Shown: positions 55,799-64,000, counted from the stretch's first letter. The stretch: 64,000 nt of DNA from Candidatus Binatia bacterium (GCA_029248525.1 JAQWJE010000052.1:1-64000); one strand, 5' to 3'. Translations and numbers: made by a program. The notes: generated by a model not told the origin, from the letters alone.

Positions 55799-58700
55799 TT
55801 CGATCCCAAATACGAATGCTGGTCCTGACCAGCCTCTTTTTCTGGATGAGTGGTGTCGTCCCGGCGAGTGCGTCATGCGACCTCTTCCCCGGGGTCGAGC
55901 GGACGTATTCCTCGGCGCTGGGGTCCGCCAATCGGCCGTGGGCGGCTCCCGGAGAATCCATCGAAGTGCGCCATCGGGCTTGCGACACTGAGGGGGCGCC
56001 TCCGGCCCTCGAGGGTCGGGATAATTTGGTGACCGTCGCCTTTCTCGATCCGGAACTGACCGGAGCGTCACTGGTGATCGTGTCCGATCAATGCGACGCC
56101 GCTCTCGAAGATCGCGTATCTCGATGTCAGGCGGCCAAGGGCGTGGATGAGGCCGTTTGCGTCGAAGTCCCCGGGGGGGCTCTGGAGAACCTGGGCGGTG
56201 GCGAGTTTCGCTTTCCGTTCCCGGATACCGCCGAAATTACCGGAGGCGCAGGCTGGGCCGGTCCGGCACGGATTGCCGTAACCGACCGTAGCGCGGATTT
56301 GCCATGCAAGCTGGCTCGCTTGTCCTGCGACCGGATGGAGGGAACCTCGATCTGCGTTGACCAGTTTTTCGAGGATGACGGTGCTTGCGATGCATCCACC
56401 GCCGCGACGACGTTCAATCATTTCACAGCACTGCCCCGTCCGAATTCGTTCAGTGCGGGTTGTTTCCAGAGCGAGGAAATTTGTGAGGCCAGTGAGCCCG
56501 TCCTGCGGCTGGCCGCCGACCCCCAGGGCAACCTCTTTCTCCCGGTCGATTGGTCGGGTGTTCTAGCCGAACAAGACGATTTTCCGGTTCCCCGGATTGT
56601 CCGCGCGGCAATTCATTCACCGATTCCATTCTCGATCCCGGATGAGATTTTTGTCGGTTCCTTCACCGCGGATGGCGGACGCTTGCCGCCTATTTTCACG
56701 CCGCTCTTTGATGCCTCCGGTTTGGATCCGACCGACAAGGTTGTCTTTTTTGGTTCCGCGGACGCGCCCTATACAATCTTGAGATTTGCGCGTCGCTTCG
56801 GTTCATGCCGGGGTGGTTCCGATGAGGAGCGCCTTTGCGAAATGGATATCGATTGCCCGGGGCGTGGCGCCATTTGTGAATTGGCCTGCTTGCAAGACTC
56901 CTCGGAGCTCTGTTCGCGCGATAGCGATTGTGGCGCCGCTGGCCCGTGCGGCGCGTTATTCGATCCTGCCGCACTGAGAGAGGGGCTGGCGGGTCTGGAG
57001 ATGCCCAGGCACCCGCTCGCGATTCCCATGCCTCCTTCCGGCGTCTGCCAGTTTGCTCAGGATCAGAAGTGTCGCACGGATGCGGAGTGCACCGCTCTCG
57101 GAAACCCGGCGGACCTCTGTGTGCACTGGGCGTTGGAGGCTGGCGACGCGGTGCCGCTCGACGGAATTTTGGAAACTGAGGAGCTATGGGCATTTACCTT
57201 CGAGGAGTGGCTCGACGAGGTGGACCGAAACGGGGATGGCGATAATGCTGATACCGTCGTCACCATTCGCTCACGTTCGACCGGGGTTCTACATGATCTG
57301 GGATTACACCCGGCTTGTCCGGGACCATCGGGCGGAGGTCGTGCGACGCTGCGCTTGATGCGTGGGGGCTTTGATTTCCCCGCGGTCGTTGTCGAGGGGC
57401 ATCAGATGGCTTTTCTGGAACCTGAGTCCGGTTATGGCGTCGGTTGCGATATGGATTTGGTGCCAGACGGAGACAGGGACGGGGTGCTTGTCTCGGTAGC
57501 GCAGTTGGGAACAGAAGAAGTGTTTTTATCGCGCTGGGCAGCTGCCGATTTGAATATGGAGATTGACGGCAACGCCTTGGCGCTCTCGCCGATCGAGGGC
57601 ATGGGGCAGGCGATTGCCTTTGCTCGTTTCGATGAGACCGAGGCGAGCAGCGACCTTTATCCGGACGGGGTACTGGGCGATGTGGTTCTCGGCCTCGTGG
57701 ATGAGCTCGGCAATACGAAGATCTTCTGCCCGGCAGGTCAGGTCGCGACCGCCAATGGTGCCGCCGTTTTCCTCCGTCCCGAAGATGGTGCGAGTGCCGG
57801 AACGCCCGACTGTATGGCCGGGCCGCTCAACGGCGATGGGGATACTGCCGATACGATTGTGCAGTTGTTGCGCCGCGATCCGGGCGATCTTTCCTGGCGG
57901 GTCAGGAATCTGGAGTTGGCGGCGACTGCAGTGGATTTGTCCAGCTCCTGGATCGCCGCGCTAGCCGACGAATCCGGCCAGTTCGGTGTGGGCAATGCGG
58001 ACGGGGACTCGCTTGATCAGGTCGTCCATATCCGCTCTCTGGCCGAGCCGTTACAGGCGCAGCCCTGGATCAACCTCGGCTATGCGGCTGATCGTTTGCA
58101 TCTTGATGATGATATCCTCGTCTTTCGTGTCCCGGAGGCAGACCACGGAGCAGACTTGAACGAGAATGAGGAATCCGAGTCACTGCTCTTTGTAGCTGTG
58201 GCGGGGGCGGGCGATCCGCTCATGCTCGAGCCAGCTGTTGATTTTGTTCTCGGCGAAGAGGAGACGCTTTGTCCGGGGACGGACGATCCTGTGCGATTGC
58301 TCGCATATACGACACCGACACAGGAATGGTCGCCGGGCGCCGTCGCGCTCCGTGTATTTAATGCGGCACACGTCGGGGGGCAGTTTCCTGCGGTGGTACC
58401 CGCCGTGACGGGGGAGTCCGTCTACGTCTGTGATTCGGATGCATGCCATCCCGACAAGCCATTCCACGTGGAGGGGCATGAGGTTCGGTTTCTGACCGAC
58501 GAGGCCATCCAGCAGGAGGATCTCGACGGTGATGGCTCCATGGATGATCTGGTCCTGCAAATTTATGATTTTTGTGCCGATCGCCCTCGCACGGTGGGTG
58601 CAATCGACCTTGCGGCTCTGGATGTAAGAAACCCTCTGTCTGAACCGAATTCTCTGGTTTCCGGTGAAGTGCTGGTGCAGCGGACCGGGCGATGCATGCA

Positions 58701-59697
58701 GCCCGCCCCGAGTTGTTTGATCGGCGACCCGCAGTGCTGCCCCCGAGGTTCTTCCTTGAGCCGCGTGGATCAGGAGATGGCCTGTATTTATGCCTCTCCC
58801 AGCAACTGCTCGGTCGACGCCGATTGCGGGATTGTGGCCAACGCGACCGTGTCCTGTATTACCCGTGCGGTAACGGTAGCTGTTTCGGCGGAGGATACCG
58901 ACGGAGATGGTGTGATCGATGCGGTCGATAGCTGTGACGAGAATGCGCTGCTGGGCAGCTGCATCGATGGTGCACAATGCCGCAAGGCTGCCGAAGCGCT
59001 GCGTGCCCCTCCGGGAGAGGCGACCCTGCGCGATGCGCTTGGCACGCACACCGTGCTCGTGAGCTCGATAGACGCCGCTTGTCGGACCGCCGGGCTCGCC
59101 GGAGCCTCCGTAAACGACCCAGCGGCGATGGCGACTCGTTGGCGGATTCGCGAGTCCGGTTTCGACAAGGTGCGGGGCGTCCGGATCAAGGATCGGTTCG
59201 GGGTGCATGAACTGACGATCCGTCGACCCTCGCGGCTTTTGCGAAGTGCCCAGAATGCGAAATCGAAGCACACACTCAGCTCGAACGATCATCTCTGCTA
59301 CCGGGTCCGCGAGAACAAGCCTGAAGCCCGCGTCCGCAGTCTGACACTCGAGGGCGTTGGAGGGGAACGGGCTGCCTATCAGGTCCGTCGCCTCCGCCAG
59401 ATATGTCTCCCGGCCACTTTCGATACACAGGGCAAGGTGCCTTCGTCCGCGGCATGGGCCTGCTACCAGACGAAGACGCCCAAGGGACGCGCCAACCGGC
59501 CCTGGAGTACCGATTCCGAGGAAGTTGTGGATGGCTTCGGATCCCATGATCTTCGTCTGGGCGCCGATCGGGAGATCTGCGTTCGCGCCCGAGTGAGCCA
59601 GGCGACTCTGGCACGAGGCGCTGCGGCACCGGAGGTCTCGATTGGCCCGGCAGGCAACTCTCCGGGTGCCTTGGCATCCGGCACCGCCGCGCCCTGA
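55792..59697 (+). CDS. large secreted multidomain Cys-rich protein
   Basis: 1301 residues. Signal peptide about 1-27 (ending ASAS before CDLFPG). The middle has Cys-knot pieces of the CxxDxDC sort (CEMDIDCPGRGAICELAC, LCSRDSDCGAAGPC, CRTDAECTALGNPADLC, CSVDADCGIVANATVSC). It also has repeated acidic loops (RNGDGDNADTV, NGDGDTADTI, DTDGDGVIDAVDSC) that look like Ca2+-binding type-3-like motifs. The end (about 1060-1290) has three copies of a module with DxFG and ICxPA strands (DHLCYRV...RQICLPA; AWACYQT...REICVRA). The same module forms most of the 153-residue protein at 59936. No C-terminal anchor is visible. Likely a cell-surface or released protein. Confidence 0.8.
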   Translation: MLIRSQIRMLVLTSLFFWMSGVVPASASCDLFPGVERTYSSALGSANRPWAAPGESIEVRHRACDTEGAPPALEGRDNLVTVAFLDPELTGASLVIVSDQCDAALEDRVSRCQAAKGVDEAVCVEVPGGALENLGGGEFRFPFPDTAEITGGAGWAGPARIAVTDRSADLPCKLARLSCDRMEGTSICVDQFFEDDGACDASTAATTFNHFTALPRPNSFSAGCFQSEEICEASEPVLRLAADPQGNLFLPVDWSGVLAEQDDFPVPRIVRAAIHSPIPFSIPDEIFVGSFTADGGRLPPIFTPLFDASGLDPTDKVVFFGSADAPYTILRFARRFGSCRGGSDEERLCEMDIDCPGRGAICELACLQDSSELCSRDSDCGAAGPCGALFDPAALREGLAGLEMPRHPLAIPMPPSGVCQFAQDQKCRTDAECTALGNPADLCVHWALEAGDAVPLDGILETEELWAFTFEEWLDEVDRNGDGDNADTVVTIRSRSTGVLHDLGLHPACPGPSGGGRATLRLMRGGFDFPAVVVEGHQMAFLEPESGYGVGCDMDLVPDGDRDGVLVSVAQLGTEEVFLSRWAAADLNMEIDGNALALSPIEGMGQAIAFARFDETEASSDLYPDGVLGDVVLGLVDELGNTKIFCPAGQVATANGAAVFLRPEDGASAGTPDCMAGPLNGDGDTADTIVQLLRRDPGDLSWRVRNLELAATAVDLSSSWIAALADESGQFGVGNADGDSLDQVVHIRSLAEPLQAQPWINLGYAADRLHLDDDILVFRVPEADHGADLNENEESESLLFVAVAGAGDPLMLEPAVDFVLGEEETLCPGTDDPVRLLAYTTPTQEWSPGAVALRVFNAAHVGGQFPAVVPAVTGESVYVCDSDACHPDKPFHVEGHEVRFLTDEAIQQEDLDGDGSMDDLVLQIYDFCADRPRTVGAIDLAALDVRNPLSEPNSLVSGEVLVQRTGRCMQPAPSCLIGDPQCCPRGSSLSRVDQEMACIYASPSNCSVDADCGIVANATVSCITRAVTVAVSAEDTDGDGVIDAVDSCDENALLGSCIDGAQCRKAAEALRAPPGEATLRDALGTHTVLVSSIDAACRTAGLAGASVNDPAAMATRWRIRESGFDKVRGVRIKDRFGVHELTIRRPSRLLRSAQNAKSKHTLSSNDHLCYRVRENKPEARVRSLTLEGVGGERAAYQVRRLRQICLPATFDTQGKVPSSAAWACYQTKTPKGRANRPWSTDSEEVVDGFGSHDLRLGADREICVRARVSQATLARGAAAPEVSIGPAGNSPGALASGTAAP

Positions 59698-59723
59698 ACC
59701 GCGGCTCGCCACGTCGTTGCCGG

Positions 59724-59803
59724 TTTGCGCAAACGACTGCGCAAATGACTGCGCAAACGACCGCCCAACCTGGCGATGCTCTGCGCAACTTCATCGATCG
59801 GGC
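59724..59803. promoter_or_regulatory. candidate upstream activator sites, promoter 2
   Basis: TTTGCGCAAA (59724-59733) is a perfect palindrome. The 12-bp unit GCGCAAAYGACY follows in three near-identical tandem copies (59727-59738, 59739-59750, 59751-59762). Nearer the promoter, CTGCGCAACTTC (59781-59792) and CGATCGGG repeat the block seen before promoter 1. Together they fit an array of activator sites 46-126 bases before the -24 element (inference). Confidence 0.6.
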
Positions 59804-59848
59804 CCGGCCATCTCCCTAAAAAGCTTTTAAATCCGGTCTCCTTCGTTT

Positions 59849-59864
59849 TGGCACGGCACCTGCA
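59849..59864 (+). promoter_or_regulatory. sigma-54 promoter 2 (-24/-12)
   Basis: TGGCACG-GCAC-CTGCA: full consensus -24 half and CTGCA in place of TTGCA, with GG (59850-59851) and GC (59862-59863) 12 bases apart. It is 71 bases before the start of the 153-residue secreted protein. Confidence 0.88.
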
Positions 59865-59935
59865 ATGTCTGCTTGGCGTAACTCAAATACGACACGAATT
59901 GTCGTCAATCGCCCTCGCGGCAGAAGGAGCATTCC

Positions 59936-60397
59936 ATGAAATCCCTCAACCAAATCATCGCAGGACTTACCCTCGGCGCTCTGGCCATTCTGGGCAACGC
60001 ATTGGTGGCAGACGCCAAATTGCTTGATGACCATTTGGCTTGTTTCAAGATCAAGGATTCCGGCAAGGCGAAGGTGGCCCTTGATATGATCGCCAATGAA
60101 GCTCAGATCCAGTACTCGATTCATGGTTGCAAGATGAAGGCGAAGGCCGACAAATTTTGCGTACCTGCAACCAAGATCGTGACCTACGGGGATCATAAGC
60201 CTATCGGTGGTCAGCGCTTGGAGAACGACTTCCTCTGCTACAAGCTCCGTTGCGAGCCGCAGGATCTCCCGCAAAAGCAGGTCGTGATCGATCAGTTCGG
60301 GCGCCGCAAGGTTGGCGGGTTCCGACCGGTCGAGATCTGCACCCCGGCCTGGAAGCTGAATCTCGACGGCTCGGACATCATCCCGGTCAATCCCTAG
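59936..60397 (+). CDS. small secreted Cys-repeat protein, sigma-54 controlled
   Basis: 153 residues. Signal peptide MKSLNQIIAGLTLGALAILGNALVADA. The mature chain is two tandem copies of the module shared with the 1301-residue protein: HLACFKIK...KFCVPATKI, then FLCYKLR...IDQFGRRKVGGFRPVEICTPA, each with the CY/FK start and ICxPA-type end. It resembles DUF7450-like modules reported in environmental proteobacteria (from memory, not searched). AAGGAG lies 6 bases before the ATG. Base composition is more AT-rich than the neighbours. A strong terminator follows, so it is a monocistronic unit with its own sigma-54 promoter. Confidence 0.82.
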   Translation: MKSLNQIIAGLTLGALAILGNALVADAKLLDDHLACFKIKDSGKAKVALDMIANEAQIQYSIHGCKMKAKADKFCVPATKIVTYGDHKPIGGQRLENDFLCYKLRCEPQDLPQKQVVIDQFGRRKVGGFRPVEICTPAWKLNLDGSDIIPVNP

Positions 60398-60445
60398 CCG
60401 TTGGGGAGGCAGTCTGGGCGGAGATCGCCAGGGTGTGTGGGAAAG

Positions 60446-60480
60446 GCCCCGGTGCGAGAAGAACTCGCACCGGGGCTTTT
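60446..60480. terminator. strong bidirectional intrinsic terminator
   Basis: GCCCCGGTGCGAG (60446-60458), loop AAGAA, CTCGCACCGGGGC (60464-60476) and TTTT. A perfect 13-bp stem between the secreted-protein gene and the convergent kup gene; an A-run on the left serves the other strand. Confidence 0.9.
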
Positions 60481-60485
60481 CTGCG

Positions 60486-62381
60486 TCAAAGCTCTACGGG
60501 CAGCGTGATTTCAAAGGATCGGTCCATGGGGAGTTCGAGATAGCCGACGGCGGGGAAGGAATTCTTGACGAGAGCCGCGAAGATACGCATCCTCCACCGA
60601 GCCATGCCGCCGCGCCCGAAGGCCGCAATGCGGAAGGCGTTCTGAAAATAAAAGACCGTATCGACATCAATCTTCAGATCTCGTGCGGAACCCGCGGTCA
60701 GGGCGCGTTGCGGGTCGGGTTGCTCCATGAATCCAAAAAGCGCGACCACGCGCGTAAAGCCCTGCGTCATCTCCGTGACGGTCACCCGCTCTTCGTCATC
60801 GACGCGCGATGTGTCGATCGGAAGCAGAGAGAGGAGAATCACCCTCTCGTGGAGGGCCTGATTGGCGCGCAGGTTCCGGAGAAGAGTTACGGGAACCCCC
60901 CGAGTTTCGCCGGTGAGATAAATCGCTGTTCCGGGCGTCCGAAGAATCTCCTGATCCTGAATCCGGGCAAAGAAGGACTCGGTATCTTCGTTGCGCTGGT
61001 CCAGTGAGCGCAGCAGCAGAAAGAGGCCGCGCCGCCAGGTCATCATGAGCAGGAGTCCCAACAAGGCGAGGACCAGCGGCAGCCAGCCTCCTGTGGGAAT
61101 CTTGGTCAGGTTCGCTGTCAGGAACGTCAGGTCGATGCAGAGAAATACGGCGGTCAGCGCCAGGGTCCCGATGAGGTTCCAGCGCCATCGTTGTCGGGCG
61201 ACCTGAAAAAAGAGAATCGAAGTGATCAACATGGTGCCACTCACGGCAACGCCATAGGCGTCGGCCAGAGATGCCGAGTTCCGGAAGCCGAGTACGATCA
61301 GGATGCTGAGGACCATCAGGGAGCGGTTCAAGCCCGGGAGGTAGACCTGTCCTTGCTGAGAACCGGAGGTATGCACTATCTGCATCCGGGGGAGAAAGCC
61401 CAACTGGATCGCTTGCTTGGTCACGGAGAAGGCACCTGTGATCAGAGCTTGTGACGCGATAATCGTGGCAACGGTAGCCATTCCGATCAGTGGGTAAAGG
61501 CCCCAGGAAGGAGCCATTTCAAAAAAGGGCTGGTTGGTCATATGCCCGGTCGCGAGCAGGTGCGCTCCCTGCCCGAAGTAGTTCAGCAGGAGTGCGGGCA
61601 GGACCATCCCGTACCAGGCCATGCGAATCGACTTGACGCCGAAATGACCCATGTCGGCGTAGAGTGCTTCGCATCCGGTCACGGTGAGAACGACGGCACC
61701 CAGAATGGGGAAAGCATCGGAACCCTGACCAAGGATGAACCGGATTGCATATACTGGATTGAGAGCGGCGAGGACTCCGGGCTGGGCTTGCAAGGCCGAG
61801 ACGCCGAGAACTCCGAGCAGCAGGAACCAGACAAACATGGTGGGTCCGAAAACCGAGGAGATCCGCTGCGTACCGAATCGTTGAACTGCGAAGAGGCCGA
61901 TCAGAATCGATACGGTCAGGGGAAGGACGTAGGGCTCGAACCTCGGGGTGATGACCTGCAGTCCCTCGACGGCAGCCAGAACGGAAATCGCAGGCGTAAT
62001 CACGCCGTCTCCGTAGAGCAGGGCGGCTCCAAACAAACCGATCACCACGGACAGGCGACCGACGCCGTGGAAGGATTCGCGGTGGGCAAGTTTTGTCCCC
62101 AGCGCCAGAAGCGCGAGAATGCCGCCCTCGCCTCGATTGTCGGCCCGCAGGATAAAAACGAGATATTTCAGACTGACAACAAGCAGGAGCGCCCAGGTGA
62201 TCAAGGAAAGAATGCCCAGGACGTCCGCTTCGACGATCGGCTGCCCTGCTTCCTGACGAAAGCATTGCCGGAAAGCGTAGAGGGGCGAAGTGCCAATGTC
62301 CCCGAAGACAACCCCGAGCGTTGCCACTGTGAGCAAGGCGAGGGTGGGGTTTTCCCGAGTTTTCGCTTTTTCGCTATCCAT
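60486..62381 (-). CDS. kup: Kup-type potassium transporter
   Basis: 631 residues with about 12 membrane helices in the first 430 and a cytosolic C-terminal domain. The family motif VVFGDIGTSPLYAFRQC is at 24-40. Further family sequence: NRGEGGILALLAL, GDGVITPAISVLAAVEGL and GCEALYADMGHFG. Kup is a low-affinity K+/H+ symporter. Length is close to E. coli Kup (622). Convergent with the secreted-protein gene across the terminator. Confidence 0.95.
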   Translation of the reverse strand: MDSEKAKTRENPTLALLTVATLGVVFGDIGTSPLYAFRQCFRQEAGQPIVEADVLGILSLITWALLLVVSLKYLVFILRADNRGEGGILALLALGTKLAHRESFHGVGRLSVVIGLFGAALLYGDGVITPAISVLAAVEGLQVITPRFEPYVLPLTVSILIGLFAVQRFGTQRISSVFGPTMFVWFLLLGVLGVSALQAQPGVLAALNPVYAIRFILGQGSDAFPILGAVVLTVTGCEALYADMGHFGVKSIRMAWYGMVLPALLLNYFGQGAHLLATGHMTNQPFFEMAPSWGLYPLIGMATVATIIASQALITGAFSVTKQAIQLGFLPRMQIVHTSGSQQGQVYLPGLNRSLMVLSILIVLGFRNSASLADAYGVAVSGTMLITSILFFQVARQRWRWNLIGTLALTAVFLCIDLTFLTANLTKIPTGGWLPLVLALLGLLLMMTWRRGLFLLLRSLDQRNEDTESFFARIQDQEILRTPGTAIYLTGETRGVPVTLLRNLRANQALHERVILLSLLPIDTSRVDDEERVTVTEMTQGFTRVVALFGFMEQPDPQRALTAGSARDLKIDVDTVFYFQNAFRIAAFGRGGMARWRMRIFAALVKNSFPAVGYLELPMDRSFEITLPVEL

Positions 62382-62535
62382 CTCCTGCGTGGCCTGCGTG
62401 GTCTAGACTTCCCCGGCCGGCGGAGTTTGCGCGTCGAACCACCGCACGGTGTTCACGGTCCTCATGCACTTCCTAGAGCAGGCTCGGGCGTTCGCGTCCA
62501 GTGCCCGAAGGGCTGTCGTCCTCCGGAGAGGGGGA

Positions 62536-63129
62536 CTAGTCGGTTGCTTGGGCGACGTCGACCATATGCGCTTCGTCGCTTCGACCCTGAGCACGCAGCA
62601 GATTCGCCAGCTCCCGATGAGCCGGAATAAAGGCCGGATCGAGCGAGATCGCGCGTCGTATCAGCGATTCAGCCCGATCATTATCGCCCCCGAGCATCCA
62701 GGGAAGCTGCCCCAGCATGGCGCCGTGGGCGACCAGAGCATCCACGTACGTGGGCTGCAGGGCGAGTGCTTTTTGTACCGCGCGATGGGCGCGGTGCACG
62801 AGAAATACCGAGCGAAGGTGGTTTTTGCTGGTTTCCAATTTGCGCCCGAGAGAGCAGAAAAGCGCGAATTGCGATCGCGGATCCTCGGGAAATCTCGCGA
62901 TGGCTTTCTCCGCGGCAGCCACCGCTGACTCGATGCGCGAGGCCCGCTCCTCCGGAGGCGTCGAGTCGATGGACTCGCAAATGCGGATGGCGCGAATCGC
63001 GTCGGGGGGACCTCCCGGTGTTGCGGAGTAGAAAATGTTTTCGGCGTGGGCGGGTGAGGGGAAAACTCCCGGACTCAAGGCCAGGAAGAAGAGGGGGAAA
63101 CAGGTTGCGGCGAGACGCTTTATTTTCAT
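62536..63129 (-). CDS. exported TPR protein
   Basis: 197 residues with a signal peptide ending near PAHA (about 1-29). The remainder is helical repeats of TPR type (ALALQPTYVDALVAHGAMLGQLPWMLGGDNDRAESLIRRAISLDPAFIPAHRELANLLRAQGRSDEA). It probably acts as a periplasmic scaffold. The pattern GRKLETSKNHLRSVFLVHRAHRAVQKAL resembles TRAP-linked TPR proteins, but no partner transporter is nearby. Confidence 0.75.
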   Translation of the reverse strand: MKIKRLAATCFPLFFLALSPGVFPSPAHAENIFYSATPGGPPDAIRAIRICESIDSTPPEERASRIESAVAAAEKAIARFPEDPRSQFALFCSLGRKLETSKNHLRSVFLVHRAHRAVQKALALQPTYVDALVAHGAMLGQLPWMLGGDNDRAESLIRRAISLDPAFIPAHRELANLLRAQGRSDEAHMVDVAQATD

Positions 63130-63328
63130 GGGACGCTCCGTTCGGTGACGTCCTGAAGATGCAACCCTGATGCCAGCGCGGGGCCTTCCCGCGATTCGCC
63201 AGCGAACCCGGGTGATTCTCGGAAAATCAGCGTTTTCCCGCAGGGCGGCTCAAGCGGGTCCGGGCCCCAAGCTCGTGCATTTATGCGATACCGGGGCGAT
63301 TCCGCATGATTTCGGAAGCCTTTGGGCC

Positions 63329-63700
63329 TCAGGGCGACTGGTCGGTTTTTTTTCGAAAAAGTCCCAAAATACAGGTACTTCGGCCGGGTTCGAGGGTCTG
63401 GATAAATTGCCCCCGACAAAGACGATGGATGCTCGTGTCATATGTGAACCCGCGGTTGAAGCCCAGGCCGACGCAGGCGGCCGGCAGCTGATTGGTCCAC
63501 TCCTCACCGCCATAGAGTCGGAAGACGATTTCGCGATTGCCTATCGCTCGCGTGCTATGGATCTGCGCGAGCAGGAGGCATTCGCGAGTATCGGGTGGCA
63601 AGGTTTCCCTGGCTGCGGGTCGGGCTCCAGCGCATCCCAGCAGCACCATCGATGCGAGCAGAAGACCGCCGCAGACTTGTTTATGGAAGTTCTTCGTCAT
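63329..63700 (-). CDS. small lipoprotein, DUF6491-like
   Basis: 123 residues. The lipoprotein signal ends VLLGC (good lipobox). The mature part has four further Cys in the order ECLLLAQIHSTRAIGNREIVFRLYGG, QLPAACVGL, HRLCRGQFIQ and TCILGLF. This matches short DUF6491-type lipoproteins as I remember them (C, NxL..CxGL, LCxGD and CxLG blocks), with unknown function. It is divergent from a partial gene that runs out of the window. Confidence 0.7.
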   Translation of the reverse strand: MTKNFHKQVCGGLLLASMVLLGCAGARPAARETLPPDTRECLLLAQIHSTRAIGNREIVFRLYGGEEWTNQLPAACVGLGFNRGFTYDTSIHRLCRGQFIQTLEPGRSTCILGLFRKKTDQSP

Positions 63701-63779
63701 GAATCTTTCATCCCGATTTCATTCTGGCTCATTTTGGCCTTGAAATGTAGCGTCGTGTCCCGCAGATTCGACTACGAGA

Positions 63780-64000
63780 TGGCGGAAAACGGAACAGTGT
63801 TGCGCGGACCCTGGCGAAAATCGTCAGTGGACCCGGCCTTGCAGCGTCCGACCTTGGCGGAGGGAGATGCGCCGGTGCGGGTCCTCCTGGGCTTCCTGAC
63901 CAAGGAGTGCGCGCTCGCACTCGGCCACAGCCCCGATGCGGGAGAGTTGGCGGATTGGGCCAACCATCAGCGCGACCAGCGAGGCGTGTACTGTTTGTTC
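63780..64000 (+). CDS. partial gene at the right edge, function unknown
   Basis: An open frame from the ATG at 63780 (or a GTG at 63756 giving MSRRFDYE first) runs to the end of the window without a stop: 73 or more codons. Third-position GC is high as in neighbouring genes. It reads like a folded protein (VRVLLGFLTKECALALGHSPDAGELADWANHQ, then GVYCLF). The opposite-strand frames here look like shadows. Family not recognised. Confidence 0.55.

Noticed and set aside
58180-59712. 510-codon minus-strand frame
   Set aside because: It is opposite the secreted protein's conserved C-terminal repeats, so it is taken as a shadow.

Overview
The window is GC-rich, gene-dense bacterial chromosome with 53 supported genes on both strands. 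No IS element, prophage, CRISPR array, rRNA or tRNA was recognised. The cell is Gram-negative: there is an MCE/Mla-type lipid transporter, several lipoproteins, secreted Cys-rich proteins and sensors with periplasmic segments. Heme A synthase and a DUF420 protein suggest aerobic respiration with an aa3-type oxidase. The mix (many uncharacterised Cys-repeat secreted proteins, an NtrC-type sigma-54 activator, SDR and acyl-CoA dehydrogenase genes, a 2,4-diaminopentanoate-dehydrogenase-like protein, a TTC38-like protein) fits a deltaproteobacterial-type lineage such as Myxococcota, Desulfobacterota or Binatota; this placement is inference.

Layout. 1-9 kb: a frameshifted PD40 propeller protein cut by the left edge, an M20 peptidase with an apparently leaderless promoter, an XRE regulator, an acyl-CoA dehydrogenase, a Cys-cluster protein, a LuxR-type sensor that has lost its HTH, an orphan PAS histidine kinase and inorganic pyrophosphatase. 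9-17 kb: a zinc-finger-less DnaJ, an SDR, a thioredoxin-fold DUF255 protein, an AmpG-like transporter, an acyltransferase-3 protein and a TerB-like/Coq4 fusion. 17.4-20.9 kb: a compact operon for a Mla/Pqi hybrid lipid transporter (STAS-MlaE, MlaF, MlaD, PqiC-like lipoprotein). 20.9-25 kb: a DUF1254 protein, then pgi translationally coupled to a ClC antiporter. 25-30 kb: a three-gene operon of a DUF2868 membrane protein, a DUF3482 GTPase and a large dynamin-like GTPase. 30-43 kb: mostly housekeeping and membrane functions (YfhO-like protein, cyaY, selO, a frameshifted GPH transporter, ctaA, patatin, sterol-desaturase-like, chagasin-like inhibitor, MATE, TTC38-like). 43-50 kb: metH, an EstB-like serine hydrolase, DUF420, an RRM protein with a long Gly-rich tail and a 22-cysteine secreted protein. 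50.5-60.5 kb: a GST-like gene and the most interesting region. 60.5-64 kb: kup, a TPR protein, a small lipoprotein and a partial gene at the right edge.

Best candidate for an undescribed system: 51.3-60.4 kb. A membrane histidine kinase and a divergent NtrC-family activator lie beside two near-perfect sigma-54 promoters. Each promoter is preceded by TNTGCGCANA palindromes and a shared flanking block. One promoter precedes a 67-codon ORF coupled to a 1301-residue secreted protein; the other precedes a 153-residue secreted protein. The two secreted proteins share a Cys-containing repeat module. This looks like a self-contained, sigma-54-controlled cell-surface regulon. Second candidate: the overlapping DUF2868/DUF3482/dynamin operon.

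Two genes (near 278 and 35,519) are each broken by a single-base frameshift in otherwise well-conserved sequence, which may be assembly indels. Start sites were often moved inside a longer open frame using ribosome sites, family N-termini and overlap with neighbours; alternatives are noted.
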